DNA of 64,000 nt. It comes from Saprospiraceae bacterium. GTDB taxonomy: Bacteria; Bacteroidota; Bacteroidia; Chitinophagales; Saprospiraceae. The stretch's first letter is position 1; each line of letters begins with the position of its first letter. Position numbers and translations under genes: made by a program. Where the stretch lies: NCBI GenBank assembly GCA_027488935.1, contig JAIYAP010000038.1, forward strand, positions 97,306-161,305. Reading direction: 5' to 3'. Shown here piece by piece: positions 36,428 through 45,486 of the stretch. The notes beneath the pieces were generated by a model, which did not search any database, was not told the origin of the DNA, and saw only the letters and a program-made list of their open reading frames with translations.

Positions 36428-37159
36428 TTAGAATCGTGAAGAAAGATAATAAGGCAACATAGAGCGCCAGGTAGGCCAGTCGTGTTTAATATCTGTTCCC
36501 CAAATATCCAGCTCATGTGGAATGCCCTTTGCTGCTAGTATTCCGGAAAGTTGGCGTGCAGCATCCGGGTCTTCGTAATCACCGGAACCTGAAAGCAGGT
36601 GAATATGGCCAGATTGACGCAATTTTTCCAATAAATATGAATCTTCCAACTTAGGGAGATAATGACAAGGTGAATTAAAATACACATCCTCATCAAAATA
36701 GCCTTTGGTATAGGCGGTAAGATCGTAGACACCCGACATGGCAATGGTACCCGCGAAAATATCGGGGCGGCGGAAGAAGAGGTTTGCAGCATGCAAAGCC
36801 CCCAAAGAAGCACCTGTTGTAATAATTGCTGTGTTTTCGCTGGTGTGGGTGCGAATGAAAGGAACTACCTCATTTTCAACGTATGCGTTGAATTGTTGAT
36901 GGCGAATTGCTTTGTGCCGTGGATTCATACGGTTGTTCAACCAGGCTTCCGCATTGATGCTATTGATCGAAAAAACCTTAATTTTTCCTGCATCAATAAG
37001 CGGCTCCAGTACATTCAACATCTGAAAACGCTCATACTCTAGGTAATCTGCAGCAGCGGTGGGTAAAAGCAGGAGGGCAAAACCAAAATGCCCATACATG
37101 GCAATTTCCATGTTTTTGTTCAGGCGCGGGCTGTGCCAGGTGTGGATCTCTCTTCTCAT
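36428..37159 (-). CDS. Esterase-family alpha/beta hydrolase (cytoplasmic)
   Basis: Hydrolase of 243 residues without a signal peptide. It starts MRREIHTWHSPRLNKNMEIA, a form I know from Bacteroidota PF00756 esterases. The nucleophile elbow is TTGASLGALHA and the probable catalytic His lies in DIKHDWPTW; FSINSINAEAWLNNR precedes them. An upstream in-frame ATG at 37204 would add 15 residues unlike the family start, so 37159 is used. It is followed closely by a secreted esterase. The two are only distantly similar, and common substrate use is speculative. Confidence 0.85.
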   Translation of the reverse strand: MRREIHTWHSPRLNKNMEIAMYGHFGFALLLLPTAAADYLEYERFQMLNVLEPLIDAGKIKVFSINSINAEAWLNNRMNPRHKAIRHQQFNAYVENEVVPFIRTHTSENTAIITTGASLGALHAANLFFRRPDIFAGTIAMSGVYDLTAYTKGYFDEDVYFNSPCHYLPKLEDSYLLEKLRQSGHIHLLSGSGDYEDPDAARQLSGILAAKGIPHELDIWGTDIKHDWPTWRSMLPYYLSSRF

Positions 37160-37285
37160 TGTTTGGATTGTTAAACGTGTACGATGATGAACGCTCAACG
37201 GCAAATGTAGAAAAAGAGATGAATAAATAATAACACATAAAAATAATCAACCAAAAAGGCTGGATGTGTTAAGGGGGCATTCAAA

Positions 37286-37531
37286 TTAGTGCGCGACAGG
37301 CAACAATTTTTGTGCAATATCCAGTACGCGTCCCAATAAAGAAATGTCAGGCACCTTTACCTCATATGCTTTCTCATCCTCCTCATGTTCCACCTGAGCA
37401 GGGGCAATTTCAGAGGCTGAAAGGACATTTTGAGTAGAATTGCCGGAATGGACATTTACAAACAAGAAGGCAGTCATACTCACAACTGCAACAAAGGGAA
37501 GCAAAGATTTGGGTAATCGTTTTTGTTTCAT
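37286..37531 (-). CDS. Small exported or membrane-anchored protein
   Basis: Protein of 81 residues. A basic start (MKQKRLPKSLL) and a hydrophobic segment (about 10-27) form a signal or anchor. The rest (30-81) is acidic in the middle (HEEDEKAYEVKVP) and ends in an amphipathic helix (LLGRVLDIAQKLLPVAH). A good promoter lies just upstream, which supports it as a real gene despite its size. No family was recognised. Confidence 0.6.
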   Translation of the reverse strand: MKQKRLPKSLLPFVAVVSMTAFLFVNVHSGNSTQNVLSASEIAPAQVEHEEDEKAYEVKVPDISLLGRVLDIAQKLLPVAH

Positions 37532-37553
37532 GGCTATTTATCTTAAACCAGTA

Positions 37554-37561
37554 CAAAGTTA
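37554..37561 (-). promoter_or_regulatory. -7 box TAACTTTG for the 81-residue protein
   Basis: On the minus strand an exact TAnnTTTG match lies 22 bases before the start codon, with a TTTG 16 bases upstream of the box as a possible -33 element (spacing slightly short). Confidence 0.55.
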
Positions 37562-37663
37562 GCACTTTTTTACACGACAAATGTAAATTTAGACCAAAAG
37601 TGTAATAATATAGACAACAACCGATCTGAATAGGTTGCAACAGGACAATAAAAATAATAAAAA

Positions 37664-37698
37664 TAATAAAAAAGCCTGACTGGGAGTTCCAGTCAGGC
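37664..37698 (-). terminator. Intrinsic terminator of the DUF1573 gene
   Basis: Read on the minus strand, a perfect 10-base stem (GCCTGACTGG / CCAGTCAGGC, five-base loop) is followed by TTTTTTATTATT. It lies 35 bases beyond the stop codon of the DUF1573 gene and prevents reading into the small-protein gene. Confidence 0.88.
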
Positions 37699-37732
37699 TC
37701 GTATCGTCAAACCAAAAATCAATGCGCTTGAA

Positions 37733-38170
37733 TTATTTGCCACCGTGCAAGCCACCAGTGCTTGCAGGAACTGTTTCTTGTGTAGCAGGCGCTTTCACTT
37801 CACCTTTGATGGTCAAAGTACGTGTTGCTTCACCTTCGTTGGTAGTCAAGGTAACGGTTTTAGTAAAGGCACCTACGCGCTGTGTGTCATAACGAACTTC
37901 AATTTTGTTCGCTTCACCAGGCATGATTGGCTCCTGTGGGTAAGTAGGAACGGTGCAACCGCAAGAACCTTTTGCAGTTTTAATGATCAAAGGCTCGTTG
38001 CCTGTGTTGGTAAATTTGAAAATGCGGATTGGATCAGCACCTTTGTCAATTGTACCGTAATCAACAGTGGTAGTTTCGAGGGTCATAACTGGACCACCTG
38101 CTGGTTTTTGAGCGTTTGCAACAAAAGAACCGAAAACCACGAATGCGAGTAATGTGAGAAATTGTTTCAT
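37733..38170 (-). CDS. DUF1573-domain exported protein
   Basis: Protein of 145 residues with a signal peptide (1-20, ending ANAQ) and a single DUF1573 immunoglobulin-like domain: VDYGTIDKGADPIRIFKFTN, GNEPLIIKTAKGSCGCTVP and VTLTTNEGEATRTLTIKGEV. The C-terminal tail (TQETVPASTGGLHGGK) is low complexity. Bacteroidota carry many such secreted proteins of unknown role, presumably in the periplasm or envelope. It has its own promoter and terminator, so it is monocistronic. Confidence 0.92.
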   Translation of the reverse strand: MKQFLTLLAFVVFGSFVANAQKPAGGPVMTLETTTVDYGTIDKGADPIRIFKFTNTGNEPLIIKTAKGSCGCTVPTYPQEPIMPGEANKIEVRYDTQRVGAFTKTVTLTTNEGEATRTLTIKGEVKAPATQETVPASTGGLHGGK

Positions 38171-38224
38171 CGGATGAATACCGTTTAAATGATGGTTGAA
38201 TATTGTCTTTCAAAAATGATAGGG

Positions 38225-38232
38225 CAAATGTA
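38225..38232 (-). promoter_or_regulatory. -7 box TACATTTG for the DUF1573 gene
   Basis: Exact -7 consensus on the minus strand, 54 bases before the start codon; a TTTC about 19 bases upstream may serve as -33 (one mismatch). Confidence 0.5.
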
Positions 38233-38348
38233 TAGGTACCACGCTTCCTGTGAAACACTTACGCTGTTAACGATGTCCAAACATTTGCCAATATTTATTG
38301 AATTCGGGATGTTTCTGCCAAAATGGCACCTGCAACAAATATTTACCT

Positions 38349-38356
38349 TATCTTTG
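38349..38356 (+). promoter_or_regulatory. -7 box TATCTTTG for miaB
   Basis: Exact -7 consensus, 32 bases before the ATG at 38389. It lies downstream of an in-frame ATG at 38323, which is therefore not the start. Confidence 0.5.
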
Positions 38357-38388
38357 CAGCCCTCAAAACCATTCAAAAAAAACGAATT

Positions 38389-39825
38389 ATGTACGATCAA
38401 AATCCGACCTTAGAAGGTATTAAAACGATAGACGAAGCCCAACAAGGCAATGTTTTGTTCAAAGACCATTGGAAAACTTCCCATGCGCCTGGTGCACGCC
38501 ATTTTTATATTGAAAGCTACGGCTGCCAGATGAACTTTAGCGATTCCGAAATCGTGGCATCTATCCTTGGAGAAGCGGGCTTCTACCCTACTCGGAACAT
38601 TGAGGAAAGCGATTTAATCCTGATTAACACCTGCTCCATCCGTGAAAAAGCGGAAGAAACAGTGCGCAAACGCTTGAAAGTGTTTGAGTTAGTTAAAAAG
38701 GAGCGCCCCGGAACAATGGTCGGAGTGTTGGGTTGTATGGCTGAACGACTTAAAAAGAAATTCCTGGAGGAGGAAAAATTAGTCGATATTGTTGTCGGTC
38801 CAGATGCCTACCGAGACTTGCCCAATTTGATTGGTGGCGCAGAAGCAGGTGATAAAATGGTGAATGTGCTGTTGAGCCGCGAAGAAACCTATGCGGATAT
38901 TAACCCGGTTCGACTCGAATCGAATGGTATCACCGCGTTTATCAGCATCATGCGCGGTTGTGATAATATGTGTTCGTTTTGTGTGGTGCCGTTCACACGT
39001 GGACGCGAGCGCTCGCGTGACACCTTTAGTATTGTGGCGGAAGCCGTTCAATTGTTTGAGCAAGGTTATCGAGAAGTTACCCTTTTAGGACAAAATGTCG
39101 ACTCCTACAAATGGGAAAACCCAGAAACAGGGGAATTGGTCACGTTTGCGCATTTACTCGAGCAGGTTGCCTGGATTCATCCAGATTTACGGGTGCGATT
39201 CAGTACTAGCCACCCGAAAGATATGCTGGATGACGTACTGCACATCATGGCGAAATACGAAAATATTTGTAAGTATATCCATTTACCCGTTCAATCGGGC
39301 AATAGCCGCGTGCTGGAATTGATGAACCGCACCTACGACCGGGAATGGTACATTGGCAGAATAGAGGCGATTCGGCGTATTATGCCTGATTGTGCCGTTT
39401 CCAGTGATATTATTGCAGGTTTTTGCACCGAAACGGAGGAAGAACACCAGGATACACTCAGTATGATCGAATGGGCCAACTATTCGATGTCTTACATGTT
39501 TTATTACTCTGAACGTCCAGGCACTTTAGCCGCCAGAAAATACCCGGATGATATTCCGGAAGATGTGAAAAAACGCAGGCTACAAGAGATCATTCGCCTT
39601 CAAAATGCCATTTCGCTGCGCCACAATCAGACCGAGATCGGCAAAACCTTTAAAGTACTTATTGAAGGCGATTCCCGTAAGTCTGATCAGGACTTTTGTG
39701 GCCGTAATACCCAGAACAAAATGGTGGTTTTCCCTAAAAAAGCGGGTCTGAAACCCGGGGAGTACACCCATGTAAAAATTAGAGAAGCCAGCAGCGCAAC
39801 CCTTTTGGGTGATATTGTTGACTAA
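38389..39825 (+). CDS. miaB: tRNA-2-methylthio-N6-dimethylallyladenosine synthase
   Basis: Radical-SAM methylthiotransferase of 478 residues that thiomethylates i6A37 in tRNA. The N-terminal UPF0004 domain has three Cys for the second [4Fe-4S] cluster ([26 protein letters not shown]). The radical-SAM motif is [17 protein letters not shown], with Cys-x3-Cys-x2-Cys. The C-terminal TRAM domain starts about residue 410 ([12 protein letters not shown]). The start at 38389 is supported by the -7 box. Two small secreted-protein genes and a sigma-54 activator follow on the same strand, the first only ten bases away. Confidence 0.96.
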   Translation: MYDQNPTLEGIKTIDEAQQGNVLFKDHWKTSHAPGARHFYIESYGCQMNFSDSEIVASILGEAGFYPTRNIEESDLILINTCSIREKAEETVRKRLKVFELVKKERPGTMVGVLGCMAERLKKKFLEEEKLVDIVVGPDAYRDLPNLIGGAEAGDKMVNVLLSREETYADINPVRLESNGITAFISIMRGCDNMCSFCVVPFTRGRERSRDTFSIVAEAVQLFEQGYREVTLLGQNVDSYKWENPETGELVTFAHLLEQVAWIHPDLRVRFSTSHPKDMLDDVLHIMAKYENICKYIHLPVQSGNSRVLELMNRTYDREWYIGRIEAIRRIMPDCAVSSDIIAGFCTETEEEHQDTLSMIEWANYSMSYMFYYSERPGTLAARKYPDDIPEDVKKRRLQEIIRLQNAISLRHNQTEIGKTFKVLIEGDSRKSDQDFCGRNTQNKMVVFPKKAGLKPGEYTHVKIREASSATLLGDIVD

Positions 39826-39835
39826 ATTCAAGAAA

Positions 39836-40573
39836 ATGAATCAATTACCCCTTTTTATCCTCCTTTTTTGCTGTTTTTCAATGCCCTTGTATGCGCAATC
39901 AACCTGGGTAAAGGGCAATTTGGAGTTTGGATACGAACAACGCTGGGAACAAACACCTTCTGTTACGAGCAATTCTGTCCAGTTTGTGCTGACCGATAAA
40001 TCAATCCAACGCTTTTCCTTGTCGGCCATACATTTTCCTTCCGTACATACCTTTTTTGAATTGGGTGTATCCGGTTCCAAGTCAGTCACTTCAGGCAACT
40101 TAGGGGAATTTGTTGATTCATCCAGATATACTATTCAAATTGGGGATATAGAGCGCAAAGCATTCCAGGTAATGATGGAGTACGGATTTAATATCAGCAA
40201 TACAAAAAATGAACTCGATGCAGCGCGATCATTTTGGGCATCCGTTTTTATAAATCCGTATTATAGGGCTTTAAATTTTAGTAATCCCAAGCGAATATTC
40301 GATTATCCATCTCAAAATAGTGTTTTCGGCTTTGGTTTTGGATTGTCACCAAGAATCTTGTTGCCCTTGGGGCGCAACTTTCTGCTCGATTTTAACACCA
40401 AAATCACCCTGCTTACCCTTCAAAATCAAAAAAAGACTTTTAGCGGTCCAGGTTTGACGCCAAGGCAACCCGAATTAAATGTTTTAGAAGCCGATGTTTC
40501 ATTTTCTAATCTATTCCTGCGGGTGGGATTGGCCTGGAAAATACCTGGACGGAAAAAGAAAATCATAGAGTGA
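39836..40573 (+). CDS. Secreted protein, paralogue of the next gene (first copy)
   Basis: Protein of 245 residues with a signal peptide (1-20, MNQLPLFILLFCCFSMPLYA). The mature part is a mix of amphipathic strands: WVKGNLEFGYEQRW, MMEYGFNISN, INPYYRALNFSNPKRIFDY and FGLSPRILLPLGRNFLLDFN. The blocks NLE-GY, EYGF-I, NP-Y, FSNP and LSPR recur in the same order in the protein encoded at 40710. It could be an outer-membrane barrel, but no family was recognised. The ATG at 39836 is preferred to one at 39809 that overlaps miaB. It starts ten bases after miaB. Confidence 0.8.
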   Translation: MNQLPLFILLFCCFSMPLYAQSTWVKGNLEFGYEQRWEQTPSVTSNSVQFVLTDKSIQRFSLSAIHFPSVHTFFELGVSGSKSVTSGNLGEFVDSSRYTIQIGDIERKAFQVMMEYGFNISNTKNELDAARSFWASVFINPYYRALNFSNPKRIFDYPSQNSVFGFGFGLSPRILLPLGRNFLLDFNTKITLLTLQNQKKTFSGPGLTPRQPELNVLEADVSFSNLFLRVGLAWKIPGRKKKIIE

Positions 40574-40709
40574 TCTTTTTTAACCCCGAAAGATTAAAAC
40601 ATGCTCATGTAGATGTTTTAACAAGAATTTAAGATCGCAGTAGGCAACGTTTTTTGTTGATAATTCATCCAGTTATGGAATCAATTACAACAAACAAAAC
40701 TTCATTATC

Positions 40710-41453
40710 ATGAAAAAAACTGCAATTTTATTTGTCTTTTTTAGTGTCTGTGCCACTATTATGCAAGCGCAAGGCACTTGGATTAAACTAAATCTTGAAG
40801 CTGGGTATAGAAATTTGCCAGATTTCGAAAGACCAGCTTCATCAGGAAATCGGGTATTATTAGTAACGAACATCCGGTCGGATGCTAATTATTCACTTGC
40901 TGCTTTACGAATCATACCCGGCAAACGATTGTGGGAAATGAGTATTTCAGGAAAGAAACTGCCGCAAAGTGATGTTTATTCGGCTTATCAGGATTCATCT
41001 TCAATTGTCAAAATTGGTGAAACGGAAGGTTTTAACCTCGGATTTACCATGGAATACGGATTCAGTATAGGATCTTACTGTGATCAACCGGAGAACAAGC
41101 ATTCGTTTTTCACTTCCTTTTTTATGAATCCACTTTACCAACAAACGCGTTTTTCAAACCCGACACGCAGCATAGATTTTGAACAGTCTTTTCAACAAAT
41201 GGGTATAAATTTGGGCATTAGTCCTAGACTTATCTACCGGGAAAACAGGCGTTTTATTTTTGATTGTTCTTTAAAACTGCCGATGGTAAGATACCGATAT
41301 GAAATACGTGATTACAAAAATCCTGCTTTGACCGAACAGCAACAGAAAACCAAAACATTCGATTTTAGTATGTTTGATGGTATGGTGCTCCGGTTGGGCA
41401 TCGGCTGGCACCCTAAAAAAACACAGGTGCCTGCAGATCAAGGCATTAAATAA
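40710..41453 (+). CDS. Secreted protein, paralogue of the previous gene (second copy)
   Basis: Protein of 247 residues with a signal peptide (1-20, ending MQAQ). It shares spaced blocks with the product of the gene at 39836 (WIKLNLEAGY, MEYGFSI, FMNPLYQQTRFSNPTRSIDF, LGISPRLIYRENRRFIFDC). Identity is low, so the duplication is old. Alternating hydrophobic residues suggest a beta-rich, possibly outer-membrane, fold. The sigma-54 activator gene starts six bases after its stop, so it is probably cotranscribed with it. The 136-base gap before it contains a TTAAAACAT / ATGTTTTAA hairpin but no clear -7 box. Confidence 0.8.
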   Translation: MKKTAILFVFFSVCATIMQAQGTWIKLNLEAGYRNLPDFERPASSGNRVLLVTNIRSDANYSLAALRIIPGKRLWEMSISGKKLPQSDVYSAYQDSSSIVKIGETEGFNLGFTMEYGFSIGSYCDQPENKHSFFTSFFMNPLYQQTRFSNPTRSIDFEQSFQQMGINLGISPRLIYRENRRFIFDCSLKLPMVRYRYEIRDYKNPALTEQQQKTKTFDFSMFDGMVLRLGIGWHPKKTQVPADQGIK

Positions 41454-41458
41454 AAAAA

Positions 41459-42766
41459 ATGAGTAACCATTTGCAAAGTATTAAGGCCCGTTTTGGGATT
41501 GTTGGAAATTCGAGTTTGTTAGACGCTGCCCTGGAAACTGCAACCAGGGTAGCGCCTACCGACCTGACAGTGCTCATTACGGGCGAGAGTGGCGTGGGAA
41601 AGGAGGTGTTTTCCAAAATCATACACGCGTTGAGTGCGCGCAAACACAATGATTTCATTGCAGTCAACTGCGGCGCGATTCCGGAAGGGACCATCAATTC
41701 TGAGTTGTTTGGCCACGAGAAGGGTTCTTTTACGGGTGCGGTAGGTGATCGCAAGGGTTATTTTGAAACAGTAAGTGGTGGTACTATTTTTTTGGATGAA
41801 ATAGCTGAGTTACCCCTTGATACCCAGGCTTTTCTGTTGAGGGTACTCGAATCGGGTGAGTTTATTCGGGTGGGTGCCTCGAAAACCCAAAAAACAGATG
41901 TGCGGGTGATTGCAGCAACCAATGTGGATTTGCTGGATCGGGTGCGTAAAGGAAAATTTCGGGAAGATCTCTATTATCGCTTGAGCACCGTTCCGATCAA
42001 AGTGCCCGCTTTACATGAGCGTCGGGAGGATATTGCCTTGTTGTTTCGCAAATTTACCCACGATTTTGCAGAAAAATACCGCATGCAGCCGGTCAAATTA
42101 GACGAACGCGCCTCCCTGGTGTTTGAAAATTACCGCTGGCCAGGGAATATTCGAGAATTGAAAAATGTAGCAGAACAATTATCGGTACTTTCCGAAAACC
42201 GCTTGATTTCAATAGAGGAAGTGCAACGTCAAATGCCCGTGATGCTTAACCGGCCTTTGCCTGTCCCTTTAGGTGCCAATGGACAAAGTAACGGGAATGG
42301 TGATTTTCAGGAACGGGAATTGTTATACAAGGTGTTGTTCGATATGAAAAATGACCTAAATGACCTGAAATCATTGATTTATGAATTGGTAAAAAGCAAC
42401 AACTTGCGCATGCCCGATCTAGGTTCTGTGCGTCAACTCCAACAAAATCATTCTAATTTGGGGTTCAATCATGTTGAGCGGGAGCAAAATTCCGCACCCG
42501 TTTTTGACGAGGAGCGCAATGAGCAATTTTATCCTTCCCTTGAATCTGGCAAAATCACACCGATTATCATTGAACAGGGTAAGGCCAATACTAGTTTTAC
42601 AAAAACCGAGGTGGAAGATGCGCCCTTAGCGATGGATGAAATAGAAAAAGAGGCTATTCGGCGCGCCCTGAAAAAATACAATGGTCGGCGAAAAGAAGCT
42701 GCCGAAGAATTGAAAATTTCAGAACGTACGCTGTATCGCAAAATAAAACAATATAACCTGCAATAA
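41459..42766 (+). CDS. Sigma-54-dependent transcriptional activator without receiver domain
   Basis: AAA+ enhancer-binding protein of 435 residues. The central domain begins almost at the N-terminus (about 10-250): Walker A GESGVGKE at 42-49, the sigma-54 contact loop GSFTGA at 89-94 (Ser instead of the usual Ala in GAFTGA), and Walker B IFLDE near 110-114. A 150-residue low-complexity/helical region (about 260-385) separates it from the C-terminal Fis-type helix-turn-helix (KEAAEELKISERTLYRKI, about 410-435). No phosphorylation domain is present, so control must be by expression, by a partner or by the long linker. It follows the second paralogue by six bases. Confidence 0.92.
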   Translation: MSNHLQSIKARFGIVGNSSLLDAALETATRVAPTDLTVLITGESGVGKEVFSKIIHALSARKHNDFIAVNCGAIPEGTINSELFGHEKGSFTGAVGDRKGYFETVSGGTIFLDEIAELPLDTQAFLLRVLESGEFIRVGASKTQKTDVRVIAATNVDLLDRVRKGKFREDLYYRLSTVPIKVPALHERREDIALLFRKFTHDFAEKYRMQPVKLDERASLVFENYRWPGNIRELKNVAEQLSVLSENRLISIEEVQRQMPVMLNRPLPVPLGANGQSNGNGDFQERELLYKVLFDMKNDLNDLKSLIYELVKSNNLRMPDLGSVRQLQQNHSNLGFNHVEREQNSAPVFDEERNEQFYPSLESGKITPIIIEQGKANTSFTKTEVEDAPLAMDEIEKEAIRRALKKYNGRRKEAAEELKISERTLYRKIKQYNLQ

Positions 42767-42863
42767 GCCGCAATTGTTAACAATTACCCAAAGTCCAATT
42801 TGGCAGGGCAGCGCTACTCATATTTGCACCGTCTTTTGGATTTATCATTAAAACCTTTTTAAA

Positions 42864-44303
42864 ATGCTACGTAATACGCTGTTTTTGTTTTTTTTACTGA
42901 GCACCACTTTTGTTGGCTATGCCCAGAAAGGGCATAATTTTCGGGTAAAACTCGATAATTACCCTGAAAAAGATTTGGTTTTGGGTTTTCACTACGGTGA
43001 AAAACAATATGTAAAAGACACCGTGCAAGCGGATGCAGATGGTTACTTTGTTTTTAAGGCCGACACCTTGTTGCCAAGCGGTGTATATCTATTGGTACTC
43101 AAACCCGACAATAATTTCATACAATTGATGATGCCTGCCGATGATCAGGTTTTTACCATTCAAACGGATGCCAAAGATGGCGTGACTAAAATGAAGGTGA
43201 AGGGTTCGGAGGATAACGAATTGTTTTACAGCTATTTGCAGTCCCTCAGCAAGTTCCGGCCAGAAGCGGATACCCTGCGTGCGCAAATGGGACGTTTAAA
43301 AAATCAACCCAATGACTCGTTAAAGCTTGCGAATAAGTTGACTGACATCGATAAGCAGGTAAAAAAACAGCAACAAGACTTACTGGCCAAACATCCCAAT
43401 AGTATTTCTGCCAAAATTGTAAGGGCTTCCATTGATCCGGAGCCACCAGAATTCAAAGGATTAGAACGCGATGTACAGGCAAAACGCTACTACTGGTACC
43501 GTGCCCATTATTTTGACAATTTAGATGTAGCAGACCCTGCCCTCTTACGCAGCCCTGTTTTGCATGCTAAAATTGACCAGTATGTCACAAAAGTGACACC
43601 ACAACATCCTGATAGTGTAAACGTTGCGATGGATTTGATTCTTTCTAAAATGAAAGACTCCAAGGAGAGCTACAAGTATTACCTGATTCATTTCCTGAAT
43701 TATTACGCCAAATCCAATATTGTGGGTTTTGATGCCTGTTATGTACACTTGGCCAAAGAATATTACTGTAAAGGCCAGGCTCCATGGTCAAAAAAAGAAG
43801 ATTTGGATAAAATATGCGACAATGCTGCCCGCCTGGAACCTATTTTAATTGGCAAAATTGCACCCAATATTACCGTAAAAAATAAGGAAAATCAGCCTGT
43901 TAGTCTATGGGATGTGGATGCTGATTACACGGTATTGTTCTTTTGGGATCCAGAATGCAGTCATTGTAAAAAAGCAGCACCGTCGATGGTAGAATTTGCA
44001 ACCAAGTTCAAAGACCGGGGCGTTAAGGTATTTGCATTATGTACAGCGGTAGGCGAAAAATCGGGTGATTGCTGGAAAAGTGTGGAAGAAAAGGGATTTA
44101 GCGATTTCTTGTTCCTGAATACATTTGACCCGTATTTGCAAAGTAAGTTCAAGCAGTTGTACGATATACGCACCACCCCACAAATTTTTATCCTCGACCG
44201 CAAACACGAAATTCTGATGAAGCGCATCGGAGCGGAAGAACTGAGCAAAGTAATGGAGCAGGTGATGCAGTTTCAAAAAGAAAAGATGTCGCCAAAGAAA
44301 TAA
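42864..44303 (+). CDS. TlpA-like thioredoxin-fold protein (DUF4369/DUF5106 style)
   Basis: Exported thiol-disulfide protein of 479 residues. The signal peptide is about 1-20 (VGYAQ). An N-terminal beta-domain (DUF4369-like: VKLDNYPEKDLVLGFHYG) and a helical middle (about 120-320) precede a C-terminal thioredoxin domain with the active site CSHC (Cys365, Cys368; DPECSHCKKAAP) and a cis-Pro in TTPQIF. Such proteins are membrane-attached or periplasmic in Bacteroidota and handle disulfides of exported proteins. The stop is four bases from the stop of the convergent VWA gene. Confidence 0.9.
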   Translation: MLRNTLFLFFLLSTTFVGYAQKGHNFRVKLDNYPEKDLVLGFHYGEKQYVKDTVQADADGYFVFKADTLLPSGVYLLVLKPDNNFIQLMMPADDQVFTIQTDAKDGVTKMKVKGSEDNELFYSYLQSLSKFRPEADTLRAQMGRLKNQPNDSLKLANKLTDIDKQVKKQQQDLLAKHPNSISAKIVRASIDPEPPEFKGLERDVQAKRYYWYRAHYFDNLDVADPALLRSPVLHAKIDQYVTKVTPQHPDSVNVAMDLILSKMKDSKESYKYYLIHFLNYYAKSNIVGFDACYVHLAKEYYCKGQAPWSKKEDLDKICDNAARLEPILIGKIAPNITVKNKENQPVSLWDVDADYTVLFFWDPECSHCKKAAPSMVEFATKFKDRGVKVFALCTAVGEKSGDCWKSVEEKGFSDFLFLNTFDPYLQSKFKQLYDIRTTPQIFILDRKHEILMKRIGAEELSKVMEQVMQFQKEKMSPKK

Positions 44304-44307
44304 AGGG

Positions 44308-45486
44308 CTAAGCGCCTTTAAGTACCACTTCGTTTTCACCCGCCCATTGGTGAAGGTCTTGCCGCGAAATCGCAGCTGACATTAAATCGGGAAATAGATC
44401 GGGCGTGCAGGCAAAGACCGGCACGCCCAATTTTGCTAAAAAATGGGCATTATTCCGGTCAAAAGAAGGTGATACATCATCATTTAAAGCTAATAGGACG
44501 ATCAATTGAATACCCGCTTCGGTTATATCCTGCATGCGCTGCCGCATTTCCCGTTCGTTTCCGCCCTCGTACAAATCGGTAATCATCACCAAAATGGTGT
44601 CATTCGGCTTAGTTATGATCGACTGGCAGTATTTTAATGCCAAATTGATATCGGTCCCGCCTCCTAATTGTACCCCAAACAATAAATCTACCGGGTCTTT
44701 TAGTTCCTCGGTAAGGTCAACAACGGCTGTATCAAATACGACCATTTGTGTTTTAACCGTTGGTATAGTGGCCAATACAGCGCCAAAAATACCCGAATAC
44801 ACGACAGATGTACCCATTGAGCCGCTTTGATCGACACATAAAACAATGTCTTTCAGCGACTTGCGGTTCTTTCTCCCAAATCCGAAACGTTGTTCAGGAA
44901 TGATCGTTTTGAATTCTGGCTGATAGTGTTTCAGGTTTTTCCGGATCGTGGTATTCCAATCCATTTCCTGTATACGCGGACGGCGGTTGCGGGTGCTTCG
45001 GTGCAAGGCGCCCGTGATGGCTTGAATCGTTTTTTGTTCCAATTTTCGCATCAAATCGTCTACCACCTTTTGTACTACCCGGCGTGCAGTATCCTTGGTT
45101 TTAGAAGGAATCATAGTGCCCAATTCGAGTAAAGTAGCGACTAAATGCACATCCGGGGTGGCTTGCTCCAGTATTTCAGGCTCAAACATCAGTTTGCGCT
45201 GCAGTTCAGGCTGTTTTAAGGCGTCATTTTGTATTACCTGTACCACAGACTGCGGAAAATAGCGCCGAATATCGCCCAACCAGCGTGCAATATTAGGTTG
45301 GGAACGTTCGCTTCCGCCCTGCCCTTTTTCGCCGGGATAATCAAATTTTTGCTTGCGCTCAAATTCATAGAGTGCATCCAGCGCAGCATCCATACCCGCT
45401 TCCTCACCGGATAGTTTTACATCCGTACCATCGGCTTCATCACCGCCCAGGATTAGGCGCCAGCGTTTCAGGGTTGTTTCATGCAT
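44308..45486 (-). CDS. VWA-domain protein (YehP-like), last gene of the SWIM-MoxR-VWA operon
   Basis: Protein of 392 residues. The N-terminal half (1-210) is helical and basic, of unknown fold. The C-terminal von Willebrand A domain starts about 215 and has the metal-ion site DQSGS (219-223, in DIVLCVDQSGSM), the conserved Thr in GGGTDI and the Asp in MITDLYEGG. VWA proteins paired with MoxR ATPases bind substrates or partners through Mg2+. The start codon overlaps the end of the DUF5682-like gene by eight bases, showing translational coupling. In E. coli the comparable protein would be YehP (by size and partner genes, from memory). The role is unknown. Confidence 0.9.
   Translation of the reverse strand: MHETTLKRWRLILGGDEADGTDVKLSGEEAGMDAALDALYEFERKQKFDYPGEKGQGGSERSQPNIARWLGDIRRYFPQSVVQVIQNDALKQPELQRKLMFEPEILEQATPDVHLVATLLELGTMIPSKTKDTARRVVQKVVDDLMRKLEQKTIQAITGALHRSTRNRRPRIQEMDWNTTIRKNLKHYQPEFKTIIPEQRFGFGRKNRKSLKDIVLCVDQSGSMGTSVVYSGIFGAVLATIPTVKTQMVVFDTAVVDLTEELKDPVDLLFGVQLGGGTDINLALKYCQSIITKPNDTILVMITDLYEGGNEREMRQRMQDITEAGIQLIVLLALNDDVSPSFDRNNAHFLAKLGVPVFACTPDLFPDLMSAAISRQDLHQWAGENEVVLKGA

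Noticed and set aside
40594..40621. TTAAAACAT/ATGTTTTAA hairpin as a terminator between the two paralogues.
   Set aside because: There is no T run after it and the stem is very A+T-rich, so termination is doubtful; it may be a leader or processing element.
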